Virus record (IMG/VR): IMGVR_UViG_3300022562_001114
Location: 1-35,824 of that record
Reading direction: 5' to 3' (one strand)
Source of the DNA: a virus
DNA: 35,824 bases
Program-made: the position numbers and the translations under genes
Part shown: piece by piece, positions 14,302-21,481 of the stretch
Numbering within the stretch: position 1 is the stretch's first letter
Layout of the letters: every line of letters starts with the position of its first letter
The notes under the pieces: model-generated
What the model was told of the DNA's origin: nothing
The model's input: only the letters and a program-made list of their open reading frames with translations
The model's database searches: none

Positions 14302-16065
14302 GTGCCCGCAGAGGAACTCTTCAGCGCCCCCGCTGACCTCACCCTGTCCACCGACGACGCACTTCGTGCACTCGAAGCCGCCGGCGTCGCCGAGTTCGAC
14401 CGAGTCAGCAGCCTCACCGACGTCGATCCGCAGACCCTGACCTACGCCATGCAGGTCAGCGAGGACGTCAAGCGCGTCCGAGCCGAACTCCGCGTCCGCG
14501 ATGTCCGCGCCAAGGAACAGGCAACGCTCCAGCAGAACCAGGTCGCGCAGAAGCTCGCAGCAGCCCGCGCCGACATCCACGGCACCACCACCGAGGTCAA
14601 CGCAGAGCAGGCTTCCGCCATCGACGCTGACGCCATCGCCGCCGCTGCGGCCCGCGGTGCGACCAGCGCGCTCGCCACCATGCTCATGGACCGCCGCGGT
14701 GGATCCGTCCGGCCCGAGGAAGTCGCCCGCCGCGCCACCGCCTCGCTCGCCGAGACCGCGCAGCACGCACCCGCCTCTCAGGTTCCGGAGAAGCGCCTCG
14801 CGATCACCGCCAGCGTCGACATCCCCGGCGTCGCGCACGGTGACGGCATCACGAGCCTCCGATCCCTGTCCGAGGTCGTGCAGCGCAAGGCCAAGGCCAC
14901 GCCCGTCACCCACGACGGCGCCGGCAACATGCAGCTCGTCGCCACGATCAAGAACGAGTTCTCCCACAGCCTCGACGACCGGTCCAAGCCGTCCGACGTC
15001 GAGGAGCTGTTCCGGTTCCTCACCCGCCAGGACGGCCTCACCGCTGACTCCCTCGTCGCGGCCGGCGGTTGGTGCGCTCCGTCGGAGATCCGCTACGACT
15101 TCTTCAACATCGCCTGCTCGTCCGGCATGATCGACCTGCCGACGTTCGGCGTCACCCGCGGTGGAATCCAGTTCCCGACGTCGCCGTCCCTCGCCGACGC
15201 CATCGGGAGCACCGCGTTCGCGCCGTTCGCTGTCGCCTTCGACAACACCTCGCAGCCGTGGCTGTGGACCGAGGCCGACGACGTCGCCGCCGCCACCGGT
15301 TCCCCGACGAAGCCGTGCATCCGCGTCCCCTGCCCGGACTTCTCCGAGGAGCGGCTGGAGTGCTACGGCATCTGCCTGACCGCTGGGAACCTCGCCAACG
15401 ACGCGTACCCCGAGGCCACCGCGAACATGCTGCGGCTGCTGATGGCCGCGCACGACCACGCAACGAACGCCCGTCTCATCGCCCTCATGGTCGCCCGCTC
15501 CACCGCCGCGATCACCATCACCGGCGGCGCCGCAACCGATGCGGCTGCGCCTCGCATCTTCAACGCCGCCGGCCTGGCTGCCACGGACTACCGCGAGCGG
15601 CACGGCATGTGCATCGAGGACGTCCTGGAGATCGTGTTCCCGTCGTGGGTGCGTGAGGTGCTGCGCGCCGACCTGGCGTGGAAGGCCGGCGTGGAGATGT
15701 ACGAGGTCACCAACGCCCAGATCGACATGTACTTCACCGCCAGGAACGTACGCCCGCAGTGGGTCGACGACTGGCAGGTTCGCGGCGCCAGCCAGTTCGG
15801 CAACGCGACCGCGATGACCGCATGGCCGACCACGGTCGACTTCCTCATCTACGCCGCGGGCACCTTCGTCCACGGCAACGGTCTCAGCCTCGACCTCGGT
15901 GTCGTCCGGGACTCCGTCCTCAACGAGACCAACGACCACACCGCAGCGTGGTCGGAGGAGTGCCACCTGATCGCGAAGGTCGGCCACGAGTCCCGCCGCT
16001 ACACGGTCCCGTTCAACGTCAACGGTTCCACGTCGGCGCTGCTCACCGGAACCGTCCGCGTCTGA
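14302..16065 (+). CDS. Major capsid protein with N-terminal scaffold-like domain
   Basis: 587 residues from GTG 14302, chosen because GGAGG lies 6 bases upstream and the longer frame from 14185 would read through the promoter. Residues 1-200 are helical, Ala/Glu/Arg-rich with a coiled-coil-like stretch, resembling a delta/scaffold domain removed by the head protease. The rest looks like an HK97-type capsid: DGLTADSLVAAGGWCAPSEI, TRGGIQFPTSP, GMCIEDVLEIVFPSWVREV and the final beta strands ending LTGTVRV. It builds the capsid shell, probably the hexamers. Position after portal and protease supports this. Confidence 0.85.
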   Translation: MPAEELFSAPADLTLSTDDALRALEAAGVAEFDRVSSLTDVDPQTLTYAMQVSEDVKRVRAELRVRDVRAKEQATLQQNQVAQKLAAARADIHGTTTEVNAEQASAIDADAIAAAAARGATSALATMLMDRRGGSVRPEEVARRATASLAETAQHAPASQVPEKRLAITASVDIPGVAHGDGITSLRSLSEVVQRKAKATPVTHDGAGNMQLVATIKNEFSHSLDDRSKPSDVEELFRFLTRQDGLTADSLVAAGGWCAPSEIRYDFFNIACSSGMIDLPTFGVTRGGIQFPTSPSLADAIGSTAFAPFAVAFDNTSQPWLWTEADDVAAATGSPTKPCIRVPCPDFSEERLECYGICLTAGNLANDAYPEATANMLRLLMAAHDHATNARLIALMVARSTAAITITGGAATDAAAPRIFNAAGLAATDYRERHGMCIEDVLEIVFPSWVREVLRADLAWKAGVEMYEVTNAQIDMYFTARNVRPQWVDDWQVRGASQFGNATAMTAWPTTVDFLIYAAGTFVHGNGLSLDLGVVRDSVLNETNDHTAAWSEECHLIAKVGHESRRYTVPFNVNGSTSALLTGTVRV

Positions 16066-16099
16066 TCCTGGCCCATCGAGCAGAGAGAGGTGAGCGCCG

Positions 16100-16981
16100 G
16101 TGGCCGGAGCACGCCAGATCGTCGACCCGCCGGCGTTCACCCTGCTGCCCTACGGGCTGTGGGATGCCGTCGAGCAGCGGAATCCCAGCGACACGCACTG
16201 GCAGCAGGGCGTCACGTGGGTGGAGCGCTGTCCGCAGGGCGGTACCACCTACGACGAGTGCCTGTCGGTCACCGGTACCGGAGCGCCGCCAGAACCGCCC
16301 GCGAAGGCCGACAACGTCGACCAGACATTTCGTGGCGCAACACCGTTCACGGTGATGGCGGAGTTCGACTGCTCACCTGTCGGTATCGGGAACGCGGCTA
16401 CAGCTGCTCAGGATGCACTAGAGCGAATTGAGCAGCAGCAGGTTGAGGCGGCATTCTGGACTGGAACAGCAGGCGGGCAGACGGTGGGATTCCCACATCT
16501 GGCCGCCAATGCCCAGGTCCTCGATGTTCAGGACATTGTGCTCCAGCCGGCCGCGAGCGTGTGCGTGACTGGTGTGGATGCCGCGCATGCTCTGGGAGCG
16601 CTGGAAGGCTGTCTGGCGGACTGCTACGCCGGTCAGGGCGTCATCCACGTGCCCAGGACTGCGCAGGCCACACTAGACGCGTGGGGCCTCCTCCATGAGC
16701 GGGATGGCGCCCTGTACACGTCCGCTGGAAACAGGGTCGTGGTCGGCGGCGGCTATACCGGAAGTGCTCCCGATGGCACCGCACCAGCCGCTGGGACGGT
16801 GTGGCTGTATGCGACGGGCGCCCTGTTCGGGTACCGCGGGGATGTGCAGTTCGGCACTCCACACGACTCAATCGACCGCTCGTCGAACACCATGAAGATG
16901 ATCGCTGAGCGTAGCTACGTCCTCGGATTCGAGTGCTGCCTGCTGGCCGTTCAGCTCAACCTTGGCGTGCCCACCACCTGA
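16100..16981 (+). CDS. Second capsid-type structural protein (possible pentamer protein)
   Basis: 293 residues, GTG 16100 with GAGAGG upstream. The protein begins with a Pro-rich arm, then FTVMAEFDCSP, a helical ALERIEQQQVEAAFW stretch, DVQDIVLQPAASVCVTG, GVIHVPRTAQATLDAWG and GYRGDVQFG, an encapsulin/HK97-like order of strands and helices. In some Streptomyces phages the genes after the main capsid gene are labelled hexamer and pentamer capsid proteins; this one fits the second. That label is from memory, so a minor capsid or head-associated protein is the alternative. Several paired Cys are present. Confidence 0.55.
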   Translation: MAGARQIVDPPAFTLLPYGLWDAVEQRNPSDTHWQQGVTWVERCPQGGTTYDECLSVTGTGAPPEPPAKADNVDQTFRGATPFTVMAEFDCSPVGIGNAATAAQDALERIEQQQVEAAFWTGTAGGQTVGFPHLAANAQVLDVQDIVLQPAASVCVTGVDAAHALGALEGCLADCYAGQGVIHVPRTAQATLDAWGLLHERDGALYTSAGNRVVVGGGYTGSAPDGTAPAAGTVWLYATGALFGYRGDVQFGTPHDSIDRSSNTMKMIAERSYVLGFECCLLAVQLNLGVPTT

Positions 16982-16994
16982 TAGGGGAGACACG

Positions 16995-17666
16995 ATGGCT
17001 GTCACTTCCACCTGCGTCGTCCCGATCAAGGGCACGCATTTCCGAATCGTCGCCCTCGACGCGTGTGGCGTACCTGTCACTGGCGCATCGGGGCTGGTGT
17101 CCGTCACGGATTCGTTCGTCTCTGTCGAGCACGCGCCGGAGTACGAGGACGGCGAGGAGTTCTTCGAACGCACCGCGTCTGGGGCCCCGTGCGTCAACCA
17201 GAAGGACGACCCGACGCTGAAGCGGGTCGTGCTGACGATGATGCTGTGTGAGATCAACGTGACGATGGTCTCGTACCTGTTGTCGGCACGTGAGCTGACC
17301 ACGGGATCTCCGACGACTGGCACCGGCTTCGCGCTCGCCGAAGGCAACCCGACGAACAGGTTCAGCCTGGAAGTGTGGCAGGAAGTCGCCGGTGCTGGCG
17401 CCTGCGACGCGTCCGGTCAGCAGCGGTACGTGTACAACGCGTGGCCGAACGTCGGCGCCACCCAGCAGCAGTCGTACACTGCCGAGCTCGCCAAGTCGTC
17501 GTTTGAGGCGACGGCCGAGACTCGGGGAGCGTCGTCGCTGTGGGCTTCGCTGGTCGGGTCTTCGTGGCTTCCGGCCGGTGAGACGGTGAACACGGACGAG
17601 CACTGGGTGTGGAACGTAACCACGACGCCGCCGCCGGCTGCTACGTGTGATCCGTCGACGCTGTAA
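16995..17666 (+). CDS. Probable major tail (tube) protein
   Basis: 223 residues, ATG 16995 preceded by GGGGAGA. Beta-rich and Thr/Ser-rich with tube-protein-like segments: VTDSFVSVEHAPEYEDGEEF, then VLTMMLCEINVTMVSYLL, FSLEVWQEVAG, YVYNAWPNVGATQQQSYTA, and FEATAETRGASSLWASL. No other candidate for the tube protein lies in its usual place just before the tail chaperones, which supports the call by elimination. Four Cys lie in the first half and two in the second. It would polymerise around the tape measure protein. Confidence 0.6.
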   Translation: MAVTSTCVVPIKGTHFRIVALDACGVPVTGASGLVSVTDSFVSVEHAPEYEDGEEFFERTASGAPCVNQKDDPTLKRVVLTMMLCEINVTMVSYLLSARELTTGSPTTGTGFALAEGNPTNRFSLEVWQEVAGAGACDASGQQRYVYNAWPNVGATQQQSYTAELAKSSFEATAETRGASSLWASLVGSSWLPAGETVNTDEHWVWNVTTTPPPAATCDPSTL

Positions 17667-17825
17667 GTGACTGTCTTGCCGCGGGCGTCGAACTTGCTTG
17701 CTCCGATCTCTACGGATCAGGCGGGGACGACGCCTGCGGCTGCTGTGTGGCTGGTTGCGTGTGGGCCCGTGGTGAAGCCGTCGGTGGAAGCCAGTCGTGT
17801 AAGTGAAACCACCAGCACGGCTTGA
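17667..17825 (+). CDS. Small hypothetical protein, 52 aa
   Basis: GTG 17667 directly follows the stop of the previous gene (TAAGTG), so translation is probably by reinitiation; there is no separate ribosome binding site. The product begins VTVLPRASNLLAPISTDQAG and continues AAAVWLVACGPVVKPSVEA, a short beta-like protein. It fills an otherwise empty 173-base gap between two structural genes, which is the main argument for it being real. Function unknown. Confidence 0.55.
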   Translation: MTVLPRASNLLAPISTDQAGTTPAAAVWLVACGPVVKPSVEASRVSETTSTA

Positions 17826-17839
17826 TTGCGGAGGTATCT

Positions 17840-19015
17840 GTGACGCTGCAGCAGTACAGCAAGCAGTTTTGGTTTCCGAATGGCTCGCCTGCTGTGAACA
17901 TCGAAGCGCAGGTGTTTCTTGAGGATTCCAGCGGGTTTGCGTCGCTGTACACGGACGCGACAGGTACAACACCGCTTGCGAATCCGACGGCCACGGATGG
18001 TAGTGGAACGCTGACGTTCTGGACCGAGTCAGGGCAGTACTGGCTTCACCTGGATTCCGAGTCGTTCCTCATCAATGTGGGCATGTCGGAGACCCAGGCC
18101 ACGTTGTCGACGGGCATCGCTTCAGGCGGACGGATCACCGTCAATGCAGGCAACCCGCTTGCTGTCGATATCAGCGCGGTAGACGGATACGTAGTCGACT
18201 ACCTGGCGGACACGCAAGCACAGCCGGTCATCATTCGAGTCAAGACGGCAGCTCAGACCGTTCCGCTGGATGCTGCGGCACTGTTGCGCACGGCTACATG
18301 GTTCCTGGTGGACTCCACTGGCACGGTCATCCAGCAGGCGTTCCCGCCGGACAACATCCAGCGGCGCACCCATATCGCGATCGGCGCCGCAGCGCAGAAC
18401 GGGGCGCAGATCTTCAGCATCACCCCGAACGCAACGATCCTGGCTCAGCCAGTGAACCAGCTGGCCGACCTGATGGACGGCCTGGGCCCATTCGTGACCA
18501 ACACTCTCGTGGTCACGCCCAATGCCAACCTCACGTTCAACACGAGCTCCACGACCCTCTTCGGCCGTTCGCTCAACCGGTACAGCGGAGGTTCGCTCAC
18601 GAACAACCCGCACAACGTGACGGCCCCGGCCGCTGCCCCGGCGCAGTTCCGGTACATCACGCGGAACGCCACCACGTTCGGTCCGCTGCGCACCACGATC
18701 GATGTGGCGAACTACGACGTAGGCGGTGTGATCACGCCGATTGGCGGAGGAGCGAACACGACCTCCATTCACCGGCTGTGGCTGGCCGGCACTGGCAGCG
18801 CTTCGGATCAGTTCGCTTTCCAGTACGGGCAGAACACCTATTCCAGCCTGTCGGATGCCGTGAACCGTATCGGGCAGGGTGGCTTCACGGTAAACCCCAT
18901 CCTGGCTGGCGCCACAGCGCTTGTGGCATGGATCGCGGTCACCCGGACCGCAACGAATCTGAGCGATCCGGCACAGGCTGCGATCATCTCCGCAGGAAAG
19001 TTCGCGGCCCCGTAG
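17840..19015 (+). CDS. Fibre-like structural protein
   Basis: 391 residues, GTG 17840 with GCGGAGG 7 bases upstream. The first 80 residues follow a pattern common in phage fibres and appendages: short strands, LYTDATGTTPLANPTATDGS, then GTLTFWTESGQYWLHLD. The middle is Ala/Thr/Asn-rich with beta-strand spacing; there are no enzymatic motifs. Placed between tube and neck genes, it may be a head or tail decoration or fibre protein binding host sugars. The precise location in the virion cannot be told from sequence. Confidence 0.65.
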   Translation: MTLQQYSKQFWFPNGSPAVNIEAQVFLEDSSGFASLYTDATGTTPLANPTATDGSGTLTFWTESGQYWLHLDSESFLINVGMSETQATLSTGIASGGRITVNAGNPLAVDISAVDGYVVDYLADTQAQPVIIRVKTAAQTVPLDAAALLRTATWFLVDSTGTVIQQAFPPDNIQRRTHIAIGAAAQNGAQIFSITPNATILAQPVNQLADLMDGLGPFVTNTLVVTPNANLTFNTSSTTLFGRSLNRYSGGSLTNNPHNVTAPAAAPAQFRYITRNATTFGPLRTTIDVANYDVGGVITPIGGGANTTSIHRLWLAGTGSASDQFAFQYGQNTYSSLSDAVNRIGQGGFTVNPILAGATALVAWIAVTRTATNLSDPAQAAIISAGKFAAP

Positions 19016-19024
19016 GAGGACGAC

Positions 19025-19861
19025 ATGCCTGTCATCAATCCCACCGCCCAGACCACTCCGGGTAATGGCGGGAGTATTTCGGGACCGTGCGCGAACTGGC
19101 CGGTCACGTGGGCATGCGACACGTCGACGCTGAATCCTGCCGTGACAGGAACCGCGGTGTCGATGGCGACGGAGTTCCTGTGGGCTGCCTCCGGGATGCG
19201 ATTCGGAGTGTGTGAAGTCACGCTTCGCCCATGTCGACGCGACTGTCAGACCGGCGGGTTCTACGACGACTTCGGTCCACCGTGGACCGCGCAGTACTAT
19301 CCGCAGCCTGCGCTTGTCGGTGGCCTGTGGTTCAACCTGACGTGCGGCTCGTGCACGGGTTCGTGCTCGTGTGGTCTGGTGTCGGAGGTTCAGCTACCGG
19401 CACCGGTCAACACGATCGTCGAGGTACTGATCGATGGCACACCGCTGGTGTCGGGTGCGTACCGGGTCGACAACAACCGGCTGTTGGTGCGGACGGATGG
19501 TAGCCAGTGGCCGTTGTGCAATGACTTGTCCCTCGACGACACGGAGGTAGGAACATGGTCGGTTCGCGCCACCTACGGTGAGGCTCTTCCGGAGGGTACG
19601 GCGCTGGCGATGGGCCAGCTGGCGTGTGAGATCGCGAAGGCTGCGGATGGTGGTGACTGCCGGCTTCCGGCTGGTGTGCAGCAGTTGGTGCGGCAGGGTG
19701 TGACGATCTCCTATCCGGATGTGGGGGAGTTGTTCCGGCAGGGACGCACTGGCCTCTACCTGGTGGACATGTTCCTGTCGACGTGGAATCCGTACAACAT
19801 GAGACAGCGGTCGAGGGTGTACAACGTCGACCGGCCAAGTGTGCGGAGGGCTGGTACGTGA
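19025..19861 (+). CDS. Head-to-tail adaptor
   Basis: 278 residues, ATG 19025 with TAGGAGGACG upstream. Features match actinophage head-tail adaptors: FLWAASGMRFGVCEVTLRPC, a Cys cluster CGSCTGSCSCG, then LACEIAKAADGGDCRLP, LVRQGVTISYPDVG and the end FLSTWNPYNMRQRSRVYNVD. The LxxGVxxLxRQGV-type segment and NP...RVY end are what I recognise. It would bind below the portal to begin the neck. The end overlaps the next gene in GTGA. Confidence 0.75.
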   Translation: MPVINPTAQTTPGNGGSISGPCANWPVTWACDTSTLNPAVTGTAVSMATEFLWAASGMRFGVCEVTLRPCRRDCQTGGFYDDFGPPWTAQYYPQPALVGGLWFNLTCGSCTGSCSCGLVSEVQLPAPVNTIVEVLIDGTPLVSGAYRVDNNRLLVRTDGSQWPLCNDLSLDDTEVGTWSVRATYGEALPEGTALAMGQLACEIAKAADGGDCRLPAGVQQLVRQGVTISYPDVGELFRQGRTGLYLVDMFLSTWNPYNMRQRSRVYNVDRPSVRRAGT

Positions 19862-20352
19862 TCACGGGATCGCTGAAGTGGTACACGGTCGCTTCCACGC
19901 TGGAACAGGCCGTATATGCCGGACTCACGGCCAAGCCGGCGCGTCATTCGGTGGTGCCGGGCACGATCGCTGACGACGACTGTGGCCGTGGCCTGCTGGC
20001 TGTGTCGGTGGCGGGGATCTTCTTGTCGGAGTCGTTTCCGGATCAGCAGACGAGACGTGTCGGATGCGATGCCCCGTACGAGGTGGGGGAGATCGTGATC
20101 CGGCTGATGCGGTGTGCTCCGAGTCCGGATGGGCAGTTGCTGGCACCGTCGACCGTGGATTTGGATGCGTCGGCGCAGGAGGTATTGCGAGACGCGTACG
20201 AGGTGCTGAAGGCCGTGTCGGAGAAGCTGTGTCAGATGGACAAGGCCAGGGACATCTCCAGTTTCATGCTGCGTCCGCTGACGGCTGCGGGTCCGTCGGG
20301 GAGCTGTGTGGGGAATGAGCTGCGGGTGTTCGTTGCGCTGATGCGGAACTGA
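19858..20352 (+). CDS. Neck / tail-terminator-like protein
   Basis: 164 residues, GTG 19858 in a GTGA overlap with the adaptor. It has an alpha-beta layout: helix near residues 10-22, strands VAGIFLSESFPDQ and EVGEIVIRLMRC, then a long helix (AQEVLRDAYEVLKAVSEKLC) and a final strand LRVFVALMRN. This fold order and place in the operon fit a head-tail stopper or tail terminator. Which of the two cannot be settled without a profile search. Confidence 0.6.
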   Translation: MITGSLKWYTVASTLEQAVYAGLTAKPARHSVVPGTIADDDCGRGLLAVSVAGIFLSESFPDQQTRRVGCDAPYEVGEIVIRLMRCAPSPDGQLLAPSTVDLDASAQEVLRDAYEVLKAVSEKLCQMDKARDISSFMLRPLTAAGPSGSCVGNELRVFVALMRN

Positions 20353-20370
20353 ACGGGTGGGGTGGTTGGC

Positions 20371-20766
20371 GTGGTGTTCTCGGTGTCGACGAGCTTCGAC
20401 TTGAGCCGTACTCGGATTGAGCGGATGCTGCGGCTTCCGACTGGTCTGGTGTACCGGAACATGGAGCGTCGGGTGCGGCGTGTGGAGGATGCGGCAATCC
20501 GGTTGGCTCCGGGAAGTATGGGTTCGGGGATCAGGGTGTCGATCTCACGGACCGCATCGGGTGACTTCCGCGGGGTGATTCGGTCGACGCATCCGGCGTC
20601 GATCTATGTGTTGAACGGGACTCGCCCACATCGGATCTTTCCTCGGAATCCTGGTGGTGTGCTGCGGTTCATGGTTGACGGGAAAGTCGTGTATGCACGG
20701 TATGTGAATCATCCGGGGACGCAGGCGAACGACTTTCTACTGCGTGCTTTGCGGACTGCTCTCTGA
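20371..20766 (+). CDS. HK97 gp10-like neck/tail completion protein
   Basis: 131 residues from GTG 20371 (other GTGs at 20362, 20374 and 20383 are possible; GGTGGGG favours 20371). It has a helical N-terminal part (VYRNMERRVRRVEDAAIRLAP) followed by strands and the hallmark STHPASIYVLNGTRPHRIFP segment, then VNHPGTQANDFLLRAL at the C-terminus. The H-P-G-T-x-x-x-x-F ending is characteristic of HK97 gp10-type proteins. Function: joining or completing the tail. Confidence 0.75.
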   Translation: MVFSVSTSFDLSRTRIERMLRLPTGLVYRNMERRVRRVEDAAIRLAPGSMGSGIRVSISRTASGDFRGVIRSTHPASIYVLNGTRPHRIFPRNPGGVLRFMVDGKVVYARYVNHPGTQANDFLLRALRTAL

Positions 20767-20770
20767 CCCC

Positions 20771-20801
20771 GGAATGATCATGACTGTGGGTTGCCTACCG
20801 T
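20771..20801 (+). promoter_or_regulatory. Candidate leaderless promoter before the tail chaperones
   Basis: TACCGT at 20796-20801 lies 6 bases before ATG 20808 with no Shine-Dalgarno sequence. The 40 bases from 20771 to the ATG match those from 26343 to the ATG at 26380 at 27 positions without gaps, including GGAAnGATC at the left and TACnGTC at the -10. The -35 region (AATGAT) is not consensus, so an activator or phage-specific factor may be involved. Confidence 0.5.
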
Positions 20802-20807
20802 CCTCGC

Positions 20808-21242
20808 ATGACCACACCCACAACCCGTGACTTCACCCGCAAGCACGAACGCCTCGTCTTCACCATCGACAACGACACCTTCGAAGCGACGCCGGCCATC
20901 CCGGGAGCACGCCTCGCCGAGTTCGCCAACCGCTACACCAACATCGGCCATGCCGAAGTCACCGACCAGCTCAACGCGCTCACCAGCGCTCTCGAACTCG
21001 TTCTCCTTCCCGACTCCCACCGCCTCTTCACCGAGCGTCTCAAGAGCCTGGAGAACCCGATCGAGCTGGAGCAGGCGGCTGACGTCATCCAGTGGCTCAT
21101 GGAGGTGTACGGGAAGCGCCCTACCAAGCCGTCCTCGCACTCTGCCAGTACGCCGGACAGCCCGGCACTTGGCACGAGCTCGACGGACGTGCAGCTTCCG
21201 CAGGAATCGATCCCGACGAACTCCCTGCCCATCGCTGGCTGA
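20808..21242 (+). CDS. Tail assembly chaperone, short form (gpG-like)
   Basis: 144 residues. Helical, acidic protein with LVLLPDSHRLFTERLKSLEN and ELEQAADVIQWLMEVYG, followed by a Ser/Thr/Pro-rich tail (KRPTKPSSHSASTPDSPALG). A GRPTxPSS-type tail is the usual unshifted ending of actinophage gpG proteins. It sits directly upstream of the tape measure gene, as expected. The chaperone binds the tape measure during tail assembly and is not kept in the virion. Made without frameshift from ATG 20808. Confidence 0.85.
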   Translation: MTTPTTRDFTRKHERLVFTIDNDTFEATPAIPGARLAEFANRYTNIGHAEVTDQLNALTSALELVLLPDSHRLFTERLKSLENPIELEQAADVIQWLMEVYGKRPTKPSSHSASTPDSPALGTSSTDVQLPQESIPTNSLPIAG

Positions 21243-21481
21243 ACTGGGTCTACGCCGACATGCTCCCCCGTCTGATCGTCCGCGAACACGAGAAACCCGA
21301 GACCGCACGGCGCCGGTTCGACGGACAACTCACCGTTCGCAGGTGGGAGACGCCTGGCGTACAACTTCCCGAGGAAACCCCGCAGGAGAAGAACGCACCG
21401 TGGTGGTGGAGCAAAGCGGAAGCTGAAGCCAGCACGCGGGAGTTCATGGCCATGGCACGGGCAAAGGGGATGATCGAGTGA
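20808..21481 (+). CDS. Tail assembly chaperone, long form by -1 frameshift (gpGT-like)
   Basis: The frame one base back (-1) is open past the end of gpG to 21481 and encodes a helical domain with HRWLNWVYADMLPRLIV and WWWSKAEAEASTREFMAMA. Shifting -1 within 21111-21122 fuses the two parts to about 224 residues, reading MEVYGKRP then YQAVLALCQYAG, the normal pattern of gpGT proteins. The most plausible slip is tRNA-Pro moving from CCT (21120-21122) back to CCC (21119-21121). No classic XXXYYYZ heptamer is seen. The stop overlaps the tape measure start in GTGA. Confidence 0.8.

Noticed and set aside
14219-14440. Leaderless ORF starting right at the capsid transcript start
   Set aside because: Its ATG sits 5 bases after the -10, but the product is Pro/Ser/Arg/Cys-rich, overlaps the capsid start out of frame and contains the hairpin; more likely leader RNA.
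14200-16140. 646-codon minus-strand ORF opposite the capsid gene
   Set aside because: It is the antisense shadow of the capsid gene: Gly/Val/Asp/Arg-rich low-complexity sequence, no motif, no ribosome binding site. Such ORFs arise from GC-biased codons.
21092-21481. Independent gene starting at GTG 21092 downstream of gpG
   Set aside because: No ribosome binding site; it is better read as the frameshifted half of the long tail chaperone.
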